From: Pseudarthrobacter naphthalenicus
GTDB lineage: Bacteria > Actinomycetota > Actinomycetes > Actinomycetales > Micrococcaceae
Direction of reading: 5' to 3'
Length of the DNA stretch: 64,000 nucleotides
Assembly: GCF_029076445.1 (NCBI RefSeq)
Contig: NZ_JARESG010000013.1
Span: 1 to 64,000 of the forward strand
Under the pieces are notes generated by a model. The model was not told the DNA's origin. It saw only the letters and a list, made by a program, of their open reading frames with translations, and made no database searches. The translations under genes and the position numbers were made by a program. Shown one piece after another: positions 36,225-44,908 of the stretch (within the stretch, counting starts at the first letter, position 1; each line of letters opens with the position of its first letter).

Positions 36225-37592
36225 CTACGCTGCTTCGAGAATTGCGACGACGCCCTGTCCGCCGGCGGCGCAGATGGAAATGAGGCCGCGTGCCGGCCTG
36301 CCGTTCACCCTGCCTCTGGTGTGCAGCATCTTGGCGAGGGACGCGACGATGCGCCCGCCGGTGGCGGCAAACGGGTGGCCCGCCGCGAGGGAGGAGCCGT
36401 TCACGTTCAGTTTGGCGCGGTCGATGCTGCCGAAGGCGCCATCGAGGCCCAGCCGGGTGCGGCCGAATTCCTCGTCTTCCCAGGCTGCCAGCGTGCTCAG
36501 GACCGTTCCGGCGAAAGCTTCGTGGATCTCGAAGAAATCGAAGTCCTCAAGGGTCAGCCCGTTCCGGGCGAGAAGGCGCGGCACCGCGAACGCCGGCGCC
36601 ATCAGCAGGCCGTCCTTGCCGTGAACGAAGTCCACCGCCGCGGCTTCCCCGTCCACCACCGTTGCGAGCATGGGGAGGTCATGTGCCCGGGCCCATTCCT
36701 CTGATGCCAGCAGGACCGTTGATGCCCCGTCCGTCAGCGGAGTGGAGTTGCCGGCGGTCATGGTGGCCTCGGCGCCCAGGCTCTTCCCGAAGACCGGCTT
36801 GAGCGTGGACAGCTTTTCCAGCGTGGTGTCTGCCCTCAGGTTTGAATCCTTCGCGAGCCCCCGGTACGGGGTCAGGAGGTCGTCGAAGAACCCGGCGTCG
36901 TAGGCGGCAGCCAGGTTGCGGTGGCTGTTGAAAGCCAGCTCGTCCTGGGCCTCCCGTGAGATGTTCCACTGGGCGGTGGTGAGGGCCTGATGTTCACCCA
37001 TGGACAATCCTGTCCGCGGCTCTCCGGTGTTGGGCGCATCCGGAGCCAGGTCCTTGGGCCGTATCCTGCTGAGCACCTGCAACCGCTGCGGAAGGGTCTT
37101 GGCGCGGTTGAGGTCCAAGAGCACTGCCCGCAGCCCTTCGCTCACCGCAATGGGAGCATCGGAGGCCGAGTCAACGCCGCCGGCGATTGCAGAGTCGATC
37201 TGGCCCAGCTTGATCTTGTTGGCCAGACCCAGCACGGTTTCCAGGCCTGTGGCGCAGGCCTGCTGGAGATCGTAGGCGGGCGTCTCCGCCGACAACGCCG
37301 AACCCAGGACCGCTTCACGGGTGAGGTTGAAATCCCGGGAGTGTTTCAGAACGGCGCCGGCGGCAACTTCACCGATCCGCTCGTCCTGGAGTCCGAACCG
37401 GGCAATCAGGCCGTCCAGCGCCGCAGTCAGCATGTCCTGGTTGGAGGACTTGGTATAGGCCCCGCCGGAACGGGCAAAGGGAATCCGGTTGCCGCCCACG
37501 ATCACGGCCCGCCGCACCGAGGGCGTTCCGCCCGTTGCCGCGGGGCTGCTGGATTCCTGGGGTCCGGTGGCGGACTGTCCGTTGACGGACAT
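36225..37592 (-). CDS. fadA2: Acetyl-CoA C-acyltransferase (thiolase), FadA2-like
   Basis: A 455-aa thiolase. The nucleophile is C113 in LQQACATGLETV, the His motif is GHPFAATGGR and the second Cys is in CAAGGQGVVAI. It is longer than FadA and matches the FadI/FadA2 class. ATG at 37592 follows GGAGACACCC. The gene is the first of the minus-strand operon, and its promoter lies in the palindrome shared with tetR. Confidence 0.92.
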   Translation of the reverse strand: MSVNGQSATGPQESSSPAATGGTPSVRRAVIVGGNRIPFARSGGAYTKSSNQDMLTAALDGLIARFGLQDERIGEVAAGAVLKHSRDFNLTREAVLGSALSAETPAYDLQQACATGLETVLGLANKIKLGQIDSAIAGGVDSASDAPIAVSEGLRAVLLDLNRAKTLPQRLQVLSRIRPKDLAPDAPNTGEPRTGLSMGEHQALTTAQWNISREAQDELAFNSHRNLAAAYDAGFFDDLLTPYRGLAKDSNLRADTTLEKLSTLKPVFGKSLGAEATMTAGNSTPLTDGASTVLLASEEWARAHDLPMLATVVDGEAAAVDFVHGKDGLLMAPAFAVPRLLARNGLTLEDFDFFEIHEAFAGTVLSTLAAWEDEEFGRTRLGLDGAFGSIDRAKLNVNGSSLAAGHPFAATGGRIVASLAKMLHTRGRVNGRPARGLISICAAGGQGVVAILEAA

Positions 37593-37621
37593 GGGTGTCT
37601 CCTCTGATCTGCGACGGTTAT

Positions 37622-37654
37622 CGATACCCAGCGTACCTGATACGCTGGGTATCG
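37622..37654. promoter_or_regulatory. Palindromic operator with back-to-back -10 boxes
   Basis: Two 14-nt perfect inverted arms (CGATACCCAGCGTA and its complement) surround a 5-nt spacer. Each arm carries TACGCT as a -10 box. On the plus strand it lies at 37641-37646, 7 nt before the tetR GTG; on the minus strand it points to fadA2. The dimeric TetR encoded next door probably binds here and represses both directions. Confidence 0.85.
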
Positions 37655-38361
37655 TGAACAAGCTCCCCACGGACCCGACGATGCCTACTGCCGGCTCAAG
37701 CGCCGACGGCCGTTCCGCCCGCTGGCAGACCCACCGGGAGGAACGCCGGCGCGAACTTATCAAGGCCGCCCGGCGGGCAGTCCATGCACTGGGCAGCGAC
37801 GCTTCCATGGAGGAGATCGCCGCCGACGCAGGCACCTCGAAATCGGTCTTCTACCGGTACTTTGGCGACAAGGCGGGTCTGCAGCATGCGGTTGGTGAAG
37901 TGGTCCTCAGCCAGATGCAGCGCAAGATCCGCGAGGCGGCACAGGCTGCCCAGACGCCCAGGGAGGGCCTTTTGGCCATGATCTCGGCGTACCTCCAGAT
38001 GGCCGAAACCAGCCCGAATGTGTACACCTTCGTCACCCGGTATGCACCGGTGGATCCCGGCAGCCAACAGGGTCCGGCGGCGATTTCCGGGGCCCTGGGC
38101 CACTTTTTCGACTCCATCGCCGAAATGATCGCCGCCCCGATGCGGGCGCATCTGGGCGACGGCCGCGCAGCTGTGCTCGGCTACTGGCCCACCGCAGCCA
38201 TCGGCCTGGTGCGCAGTGCCGGGGAACAGTGGCTCAGCACTCCTGAATCCGGAGACAAGCCGGACCAGGCAACCATGGCCCGGCAAATTACTGCATGGCT
38301 GTGTGTGGGGATAGCCCCGGAACTTCTTGAAACACCTGTCAGAACCAACGAAGGACATTGA
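37654..38361 (+). CDS. TetR family transcriptional regulator of the fatty-acid oxidation cluster
   Basis: A 235-aa repressor. The HTH spans about residues 30-75 (REERRRELIKAARRAVHALG, then MEEIAADAGTSKSVFYRYFGDKAGLQHAV). The C-terminal ligand domain is helical. The GTG start touches the palindrome. It is followed after one base by the acyl-CoA oxidase gene, so it controls its own operon. By analogy the inducer would be a fatty acyl-CoA. A later ATG at 37681 is an alternative start. Confidence 0.88.
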   Translation: MNKLPTDPTMPTAGSSADGRSARWQTHREERRRELIKAARRAVHALGSDASMEEIAADAGTSKSVFYRYFGDKAGLQHAVGEVVLSQMQRKIREAAQAAQTPREGLLAMISAYLQMAETSPNVYTFVTRYAPVDPGSQQGPAAISGALGHFFDSIAEMIAAPMRAHLGDGRAAVLGYWPTAAIGLVRSAGEQWLSTPESGDKPDQATMARQITAWLCVGIAPELLETPVRTNEGH

Positions 38362-38362
38362 C

Positions 38363-40519
38363 ATGACCGAAGTAGTAGACCGCAGCGGCGGCTCCGGCAG
38401 AACCGTCAACACCAAAACCGGCCCGAATGCCGGGACCACCAGCGGCACCGGCACCTCTGCCGGGTCCCGCGGCGGCGCGCAGCCCGCCGTGGACGTTGCG
38501 GCCCTCGGCGAGCAGCTCCTGGGCAAGTGGGCTGACGTCCGCCGGCAGTCACGCGGGCTCGCGGGTGAGCCGGAACTGCATAAGACGGAGGGCCTCACGC
38601 ACACCGAACACCGCACCCGCGTCTTCGGACAGCTGAAGTACCTGGTGGACCACAACGCCGTGCACCGGGCGTTCCCGGCGGAGCTGAACGGTGCGGATGA
38701 CCATGGCGGCAACGTTGCCGGCTTTGAGGAACTGGTCACTGCGGACCCGTCCCTGCAGATCAAGGCCGGCGTCCAGTGGGGCCTCTTCGGCTCAGCCGTG
38801 ATGCACCTCGGAACGGCGGAGCACCACGCCAAGTGGCTGCCGGGCATCATGAGCCTGGAGATTCCCGGGTGCTTTGCCATGACCGAAACCGGGCACGGAT
38901 CCGATGTCGCCAGCATTGCCACGACGGCGACCTTCGACGAAGCGACCGGGGAATTTGTCATCCACACCCCGTTCCGGGCCGCCTGGAAGGACTACACCGG
39001 CAATGCGGCCAATGACGGGCTGGGTGCGGTGGTTTTCGCCCAACTCGTCACCAAGGGCGTGAACCACGGGGTCCATGCGTTCTACGTTGACCTGCGGGAT
39101 CCCGACACCAAGGAATTCCTGCCCGGCATCGGCGGGGAGGACGACGGCGTCAAGGGCGGCCTCAACGGAATTGACAATGGCCGGCTGCACTTCAACAACG
39201 TCCGCATTCCCCGGACCAACCTCCTGAACCGCTACGGCGATGTCACGGCTGACGGCACCTACAGCTCTCCGATTGCCAGTCCCGGCCGGCGCTTTTTCAC
39301 CATGCTCGGCACCCTCGTCCAGGGGCGGGTCTCCCTGGACGGGGCCGCCGTCGCAGTGTCGAAGATTGCCCTTGCCGCTGCCATCCGCTACGCCACCGAA
39401 CGCCGGCAGTTCAACGCGTCCTCCCACACGGACGAAGAAGTCCTGCTGGACTACCAGCGCCACCAGCGCAGGCTGTTCACGAGGCTGGCCACCACTTATG
39501 CCGCAGGTTTCGCCCACGAGCAGCTGCTGCAGAAGTTCGACGACGTCTTTTCCGGCGCCCATGACACCGATGAGGACCGCCAGGATCTGGAGACGCTGGC
39601 GGCAGCACTGAAGCCGCTCAGCACCTGGCATGCCCTGGACACGCTGCAGGAATGCCGTGAGGCCTGCGGGGGGGCCGGCTTCCTGATCGAAAACCGCTTC
39701 GCGTCACTGCGTGCGGACATGGACGTCTACGTCACGTTCGAAGGCGACAACACGGTACTTCTCCAGCTCGTGGCCAAGCGACTCCTGGCGGACTACGCCA
39801 AGGAGTTCCGCAATGTCGACTTCGGCGTGCTGGCCCGGTATGTAGTCACCCAGGCAACGGGGGTGGCGATCCACCGCACCGGCCTGCGCCAGGTGGCGCA
39901 GTTCGTCGCCGACACAGGGTCCGTGCAGAAGGCCGCCCTCGCGCTCCGTGACGAGGAAGGCCAGCGCGCGCTCCTCACAGACCGTGTCCAGACCATGGTG
40001 TCCGAAGTCGGTGCCGCCCTGAAGGGTGCCGGCAAGCTTCCGCTTGAGAAGGGTGCAGCCCTTTTCAACCAACATCAGAACGAGCTGATCGACGCAGCCC
40101 AGGCGCACGCGGAACTCCTCCAGTGGGAGGCTTTCACGGACGCCTTGCGTGAGGTCAGCGACCCCGGGACCAAGGTGGTGCTGACCTGGCTCCGGGACCT
40201 GTTCGGCCTCTCCCTGATCGAGAAGAACCTGGCCTGGTACCTCATGAACGGCCGGCTTTCCATGCAGCGCGCGCGGACAGTGGGCGACTACATCAACCGG
40301 CTCCTGGTCAAGATCCGGCCGCATGCCCTGGACCTGGTGGATGCTTTCGGCTACGGGGAGGAACACATCCGGGCGGCCATCGCCACCGGTGACGAAAAGA
40401 CGCGGCAGGACGAGGCACGGGCCCATTACCGGGCGCAGCGCGCCAGCGGAAACGCGCCTGTTGACGAGAAGGTGCTGCTGGCACGGACGGCGATCGCCGC
40501 CCGCGGCCGGCGGAACTGA
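38363..40519 (+). CDS. Acyl-CoA oxidase/dehydrogenase (ACOX type)
   Basis: A 718-aa flavoprotein for the first step of beta-oxidation. It is longer than usual dehydrogenases and has peroxisomal acyl-CoA-oxidase-like features: MTETGHGSDVASIATTATFDEATGEFVIHTPF, HAFYVDLRDPDTKEFLPGIGG, NGIDNGRLHFNNVRIPR-NLLNRYGDV and FEGDNTVLLQLVAKRLL, which holds the expected catalytic Glu. The first 45 residues are low complexity. It likely reduces oxygen to peroxide, but a dehydrogenase reaction cannot be excluded. ATG at 38363 is preceded by GAAGGA and one base after the tetR stop. Confidence 0.85.
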   Translation: MTEVVDRSGGSGRTVNTKTGPNAGTTSGTGTSAGSRGGAQPAVDVAALGEQLLGKWADVRRQSRGLAGEPELHKTEGLTHTEHRTRVFGQLKYLVDHNAVHRAFPAELNGADDHGGNVAGFEELVTADPSLQIKAGVQWGLFGSAVMHLGTAEHHAKWLPGIMSLEIPGCFAMTETGHGSDVASIATTATFDEATGEFVIHTPFRAAWKDYTGNAANDGLGAVVFAQLVTKGVNHGVHAFYVDLRDPDTKEFLPGIGGEDDGVKGGLNGIDNGRLHFNNVRIPRTNLLNRYGDVTADGTYSSPIASPGRRFFTMLGTLVQGRVSLDGAAVAVSKIALAAAIRYATERRQFNASSHTDEEVLLDYQRHQRRLFTRLATTYAAGFAHEQLLQKFDDVFSGAHDTDEDRQDLETLAAALKPLSTWHALDTLQECREACGGAGFLIENRFASLRADMDVYVTFEGDNTVLLQLVAKRLLADYAKEFRNVDFGVLARYVVTQATGVAIHRTGLRQVAQFVADTGSVQKAALALRDEEGQRALLTDRVQTMVSEVGAALKGAGKLPLEKGAALFNQHQNELIDAAQAHAELLQWEAFTDALREVSDPGTKVVLTWLRDLFGLSLIEKNLAWYLMNGRLSMQRARTVGDYINRLLVKIRPHALDLVDAFGYGEEHIRAAIATGDEKTRQDEARAHYRAQRASGNAPVDEKVLLARTAIAARGRRN

Positions 40520-40546
40520 CCGCGGCAGATCCTCCAGCGAGTCAAT

Positions 40547-40591
40547 GCACGACGGCGCCGCTCCCCTTTGGTGGGAACGGCGCCGTCGTGC
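40547..40591. terminator. Bidirectional terminator between ACOX and glgM genes
   Basis: A perfect 14-bp stem GCACGACGGCGCCG (40547-40560) with 40578-40591 encloses a 17-nt loop containing a small inner TCCC/GGGA pairing. It separates convergent genes. Confidence 0.85.
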
Positions 40592-40618
40592 GTTCTCTCT
40601 CTCGGTTACTGCCGCGCG

Positions 40619-41815
40619 TTAGGAGAGCACGGAACGGTAGACCTCGAGGGTGGTCTCCGTGATGGACTCCCAGGAGAAGTGCTCCTCGGCACGGCGGCGG
40701 CCTGCCTGCCCCATGGCCCGGGCCCTTTCGGGGTCCGACACAACCTCGGTCAGGGCCGCGGCGAACTCGGTCACGAACTTCTCCGGGTCCAGCGGCGTTC
40801 CGGTGCCGTCGGTGACCTGCTCCAGGTCCACCAGGAGGCCCGTCTCACCGTGCTGGACCACCTCAGGGATGCCGCCGGTGGCGCTGGCCACCACGGCCGC
40901 CCCGCACGCCATGGCTTCCAGGTTCACGATGCCGAGCGGCTCGTAGATCGACGGGCAGGCGAAGGCGGTGGCGTGGCTGAGGACCTGGATCAGCTCGTGG
41001 CGCGGCAGCATCCGTTCGATGAGGATGACGCCGGTCCGCTGCCGCTGCAGCTCCTCAATGAGGCGGGCTGTCTCCGCCGCCAGCTCAGGGGTGTCCGCTG
41101 CGCCCAGGCACAGGACCAGCTGCACATCGGCGGGCAACTTGGCGGCCGCACGCAGCAGGTACGGGACGCCCTTCTGGCGCGTGTTCCGGCCTACAAACAC
41201 GACGCTCGGTTTCTGCGGGTCGATGCCGAGTGCGCGCACCGCGTCCTCGCCTTCATCACGCTGCCACAGATCGACGTCGATGCCGTTGTGGACCACCCTG
41301 ACCTTGGCGGGATCAACCTCCGGGTAGCTGCGCAGGATGTCCTGGCGCATTCCTTCCGAGACGGCGATGATTGCCGCCGCGGCCTCGTAAGCGGTTTTTT
41401 CCACCCAGGAGGACAGTGCATAGCCGCCACCAAGCTGCTCAGCTTTCCAAGGGCGGAGGGGCTCCAGGCTGTGTGCGCTGAGAACGTGCGGGATGCCGTG
41501 CAGCAGTGAGGCCAGGTGCCCCGCCATGTTCGCGTACCAGGTATGGGAATGGACCAGATCGGCCCCCTCGATGTCCGGCACGATGCGCAGGTCCACGCCC
41601 AGGGTCTGCACGGCCGGGTTGGCCGAACCGAGGTCCTCGGGCACGGCATAGGAGGTCACCCCGGCACCGTGGTAATCAGCGTCGCGGGGCGCCCCAAAGG
41701 CTCGAACCTGCAGGTCAACGTGCTTACTAAGCACCCTGCTCAACTCGGCCACGTGGACTCCGGCGCCACCGTAGATTTCCGGCGGGAACTCTTTAGTCAC
41801 AATGTCTATTCGCAC
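40619..41815 (-). CDS. glgM: GT4 glycosyltransferase, maltose-1-phosphate synthase type (GlgM; often annotated GlgA)
   Basis: A 398-aa GT-B enzyme using ADP-glucose. The N-terminal loop is KEFPPEIYGGAGVHVAEL and the C-terminal nucleotide site is CPSIYEPLGIVNLEAMACGAAVVASATGGIPEVV. It is the short actinobacterial type paired divergently with glgC, as in mycobacteria, where this enzyme makes alpha-maltose-1-phosphate for GlgE. I take the start as GTG at 41815 because TACCTT lies exactly 7 nt upstream; the TTG at 41824 would overlap that -10 box. Confidence 0.88.
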   Translation of the reverse strand: MRIDIVTKEFPPEIYGGAGVHVAELSRVLSKHVDLQVRAFGAPRDADYHGAGVTSYAVPEDLGSANPAVQTLGVDLRIVPDIEGADLVHSHTWYANMAGHLASLLHGIPHVLSAHSLEPLRPWKAEQLGGGYALSSWVEKTAYEAAAAIIAVSEGMRQDILRSYPEVDPAKVRVVHNGIDVDLWQRDEGEDAVRALGIDPQKPSVVFVGRNTRQKGVPYLLRAAAKLPADVQLVLCLGAADTPELAAETARLIEELQRQRTGVILIERMLPRHELIQVLSHATAFACPSIYEPLGIVNLEAMACGAAVVASATGGIPEVVQHGETGLLVDLEQVTDGTGTPLDPEKFVTEFAAALTEVVSDPERARAMGQAGRRRAEEHFSWESITETTLEVYRSVLS

Positions 41816-41828
41816 GTTACCCAAGGTA
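41816..41828 (-). promoter_or_regulatory. Leaderless -10 box for glgM
   Basis: TACCTT (41823-41828, minus strand) lies 7 nt before the GTG at 41815. This decides the start of the gene. Confidence 0.5.
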
Positions 41829-41849
41829 GTCGTTCCGCCGTATCTGTTC

Positions 41850-41855
41850 TAGTGT
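41850..41855 (+). promoter_or_regulatory. Candidate -10 box for glgC
   Basis: TAGTGT would give a leader of about 55 nt that contains a CAGGAG ribosome site 8 nt before the ATG at 41917. Confidence 0.35.
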
Positions 41856-41916
41856 GAAGGAGTCCGGGCATGCCGGATTGTTTGGGGAGTTACGAAGGCG
41901 TACAGGAGCGACCACT

Positions 41917-43329
41917 ATGCCGATAAACAAAAAAGTCCTGGCCATTGTCCTTGCAGGTGGCGAGGGAAACAGGCTTATGCCACTGACGGCGGACCGGGCC
42001 AAACCTGCTGTGCCTTTCGCGGGCAGTTACCGCCTCATCGATTTTGCGATTTCCAACCTGGTGAATTCGCGCTATTTGCAAATCGTTGTCCTTACACAAT
42101 ATAAATCCCACAGTCTTGACCGGCATATCTCCGAAGCGTGGCGCATGTCCACCCAGCTGGGCAACTATGTGGCTTCCGTTCCCGCGCAGCAGCGCGTCGG
42201 GAAGAGCTGGTTCCTGGGCAGCGCCAACGCCATCTACCAGTCCCTGAACCTGATCCACGACGCCAACCCCGACATCGTCGTCGTTGTTGGCGCGGACCAT
42301 GTGTATCGGATGGACTTCGGCCAAATGGTGGAGCAGCACGTCCTCAGCGGAGCCAAAGCCACTGTTGCCGCGGTGCGGCAGCCACTGAGCATGGCCAATC
42401 AGTTCGGTGTGATCGAGGTGGACCAGAACGACGCCCAGAAGATTGCGGCGTTCGTGGAGAAGCCCGCCACCACACCCGGCCTCGCTGCCGACCCCAGCCA
42501 ATTCCTGGCCTCCATGGGCAACTACGTTTTCGACGCCGACGCCCTGGTGGCGGCCTTGCACGTGGACGCCGAACGCCTTGACACCAAACATGACATGGGC
42601 GGCGACATCATCCCCTACTTCGTCAGCCAGGGCGAGGCGGGCGTCTATGACTTCACACTTAACGACATCCCCGGCTCCACCGAACGTGACCGCACCTATT
42701 GGCGCGACGTCGGCACCATTGACTCCTTCTACGACGCGCACATGGATCTCATCTCGCCGGTGCCGATCTTCAATCTGTACAACTCTGAATGGCCCATCTA
42801 CACGAGGCAAAGCATTTCGCCACCGGCCAAGTTCGTCCGCGGCGAGGGAAACACGGTCGGTTCGGCCCTGGACTCGATTGTTGCGAGCGGCTGCGTGATT
42901 TCGGGTGGCATCGTGGAGGGTTCCGTGCTTTCCAACGACGTCTTTGTCGGCCGGTCCAGCCGGGTGCTCGACTCTGTGCTGATGGACAAGGTCAACGTCG
43001 GTGAAGGGGCCGTCGTAAAGCGCGCGATCATCGACAAGAACGTCAAGGTCCCGGCCGGCGCTGCGATCGGCCTTGACCATGACCTCGACCGGGCCCGCGG
43101 CTTCAAGGTCACGGACTCAGGCATCACCGTGCTGTCAAAAGGTCAGTTCGTCCCCGAGCCGGAAGAGGCGGAGCGCGCACTGGCAGCGGCCAACCTGATC
43201 ATCGTGCCTGACGCGGTACGGGCAGCAACGGAAAGATGGTCCGAGCTGCGCGATTCCGTGGACAAGGTGGCAGAGGTGCAGGCTGCCGCCGTCGGCGTCT
43301 CAGCGCAGGGCCACCCAACCAAGTCCTAG
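41917..43329 (+). CDS. glgC: Glucose-1-phosphate adenylyltransferase
   Basis: Makes ADP-glucose for glycogen and GlgM/GlgE glucan synthesis. The 470-aa protein has the nucleotidyltransferase motif [26 protein letters not shown] (residues 11-36), [12 protein letters not shown] and [15 protein letters not shown], then a left-handed beta-helix domain. After GITVLSKGQ there is a C-terminal extension of about 60 residues, making it longer than the usual 400-residue enzyme. The ATG at 41917 has CAGGAG at good spacing. Confidence 0.95.
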   Translation: MPINKKVLAIVLAGGEGNRLMPLTADRAKPAVPFAGSYRLIDFAISNLVNSRYLQIVVLTQYKSHSLDRHISEAWRMSTQLGNYVASVPAQQRVGKSWFLGSANAIYQSLNLIHDANPDIVVVVGADHVYRMDFGQMVEQHVLSGAKATVAAVRQPLSMANQFGVIEVDQNDAQKIAAFVEKPATTPGLAADPSQFLASMGNYVFDADALVAALHVDAERLDTKHDMGGDIIPYFVSQGEAGVYDFTLNDIPGSTERDRTYWRDVGTIDSFYDAHMDLISPVPIFNLYNSEWPIYTRQSISPPAKFVRGEGNTVGSALDSIVASGCVISGGIVEGSVLSNDVFVGRSSRVLDSVLMDKVNVGEGAVVKRAIIDKNVKVPAGAAIGLDHDLDRARGFKVTDSGITVLSKGQFVPEPEEAERALAAANLIIVPDAVRAATERWSELRDSVDKVAEVQAAAVGVSAQGHPTKS

Positions 43330-43335
43330 CACCAT

Positions 43336-43375
43336 CCGGAAGCCCGGCCCGTCCGCCGTTGGGCCGGGCTTCCGG
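43336..43375 (+). terminator. Terminator after glgC
   Basis: A perfect 15-bp stem CCGGAAGCCCGGCCC (43336-43350) with 43361-43375 and a 10-nt loop. It has no clear T run, so it may also be a processing or attenuating hairpin. The next promoter starts 8 nt later. Confidence 0.75.
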
Positions 43376-43382
43376 CAGGCTG

Positions 43383-43395
43383 TAAAATTGGCCCA
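43383..43395 (+). promoter_or_regulatory. Leaderless -10 box for the zinc-ribbon SDR gene
   Basis: TAAAAT (43383-43388), then 7 nt, then ATG at 43396. It is one of the best matches to the -10 consensus in the window. Confidence 0.55.
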
Positions 43396-44859
43396 ATGAG
43401 CTCCCCCGATCTGTCAGCCGGGCTGACGCCTGAGGAAATTCAGGCCTGCCTCAAGGTTCTGAACACCATCCACGTCTACGACGAGGAACACCCGGACTAC
43501 GTTTCCGTGCGCCGGGCCACCGGGAAAATGTTCAAGGCCGTCAAGCGCCACCGCCGGGTCACCAAGCGCGACCTCATCTCAGAAGCCGACCGGGAAGTCC
43601 TTGCCCGGACAGCCACGGCCGCGCCCGACCGCATCGATGACGAGACCCGCGGAAACAAGCTGGCCAGCTCGGCGACAGGCGAAGTTGCCGGCCACCTGAT
43701 CCGGTCCCGGCCCTGCTACATCTGCAAACAGCACTACACCCAGGTGGACGCCTTCTACCATCAGCTCTGCCCTGAGTGCGCTGCTTTCAACCACGGCAAG
43801 CGGGACGCCCGGACCGATCTCACCGGCCGGCGTGCGCTGCTCACCGGCGGACGCGCCAAGATCGGCATGTACATTGCCCTGCGGCTGCTGCGGGACGGCG
43901 CGCACACCACCATCACCACCAGGTTCCACAAGGACGCCGCGCGCCGTTTCGCCGCCATGGAGGACAGCAGCGACTGGCTGCACCGGCTTCGGATTGTAGG
44001 CATCGACCTGCGCGACCCCTCCCAGGTCATGGCGCTGACCGATTCCCTGAACGCCGCCGGCCCGCTGGACATCATCATCAACAACGCGGCCCAGACGGTG
44101 CGGCGCTCCGGCAATGCCTACAAACCGCTGGTGGACGCCGAAGACGAACCGCTCCCCGCCGAACTCGAGCCTGCCAACGGCGGCCCGGAACTGCTGACGT
44201 TTGGCCACGCGCACGACAAACACCCGCTCGCCCTGGCCGGCAGCGTAACCGACCATCCGGTCCTGGCCGGCGACGCCATCACCTCGCTGGCCCTGTCCAC
44301 GGGCTCGGCGTCGTTGGAGCGCATCGCGTCAGGCACCGCGATTGACGCCGGCGGCCTGGTTCCGGACCTGGCAAGCATCAACAGCTGGACCCAGGTGGTG
44401 GATGAGGTGGATCCGCTGGAGATGCTCGAGGTCCAGCTCTGCAACGTCACAGCCCCGTTCCTGCTGGTCAGCAGGCTCCGTGAGGCCATGAAACGGTCCA
44501 CAGCGCACCGGAAGTACATCGTGAACGTCTCGGCCATGGAGGGCCAGTTCTCCCGCGCGTACAAAGGCCCTGGGCATCCGCATACCAACATGGCAAAGGC
44601 GGCCCTGAACATGATGACCCGGACCAGCGCCAAGGAAATGCTGGACGCTGATGGCATCCTGATGACGGCCGTGGACACCGGGTGGATCACCGACGAGCGC
44701 CCGCACTTTACCAAGGTGCGGCTGATGGAAGAGGGCTTCCACGCTCCGCTGGACCTGGTGGACGGGGCCGCCAGGGTCTACGACCCTATCGTGATGGGCG
44801 AGAACGGCGAGGACCAGTACGGGGTCTTCCTGAAGGATTACAAGCCCAGCCCCTGGTAG
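43396..44859 (+). CDS. Unusual SDR-family protein with a zinc ribbon and no catalytic tyrosine
   Basis: A 487-aa protein. Residues 1-100 are helical and charged. A C-x2-C pair (C107, C110) and a second (C125, C128) make a zinc ribbon just before a Rossmann start LLTGGRAKIGMYIALRLL. The NNAA motif is at 229-232, and an insertion of about 95 residues follows (240-335). The Ser of the active site is present (NVSAMEG, S379), but the Tyr of YxxxK is Thr (TNMAK, T397-K401). NAD(P) binding is likely; normal SDR catalysis is not. I do not know the function. It has its own promoter and terminator upstream. Confidence 0.8.
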   Translation: MSSPDLSAGLTPEEIQACLKVLNTIHVYDEEHPDYVSVRRATGKMFKAVKRHRRVTKRDLISEADREVLARTATAAPDRIDDETRGNKLASSATGEVAGHLIRSRPCYICKQHYTQVDAFYHQLCPECAAFNHGKRDARTDLTGRRALLTGGRAKIGMYIALRLLRDGAHTTITTRFHKDAARRFAAMEDSSDWLHRLRIVGIDLRDPSQVMALTDSLNAAGPLDIIINNAAQTVRRSGNAYKPLVDAEDEPLPAELEPANGGPELLTFGHAHDKHPLALAGSVTDHPVLAGDAITSLALSTGSASLERIASGTAIDAGGLVPDLASINSWTQVVDEVDPLEMLEVQLCNVTAPFLLVSRLREAMKRSTAHRKYIVNVSAMEGQFSRAYKGPGHPHTNMAKAALNMMTRTSAKEMLDADGILMTAVDTGWITDERPHFTKVRLMEEGFHAPLDLVDGAARVYDPIVMGENGEDQYGVFLKDYKPSPW

Positions 44860-44895
44860 GCAGAAGGGCACTGTGCTGACGCGGTCCGCACAGCG

Positions 44896-44908
44896 TAGGC
44901 TCGGCTTC
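44896..44908 (+). promoter_or_regulatory. Leaderless -10 box for the PPOX gene
   Basis: TAGGCT (44896-44901), then 7 nt, then ATG at 44909. Confidence 0.5.
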
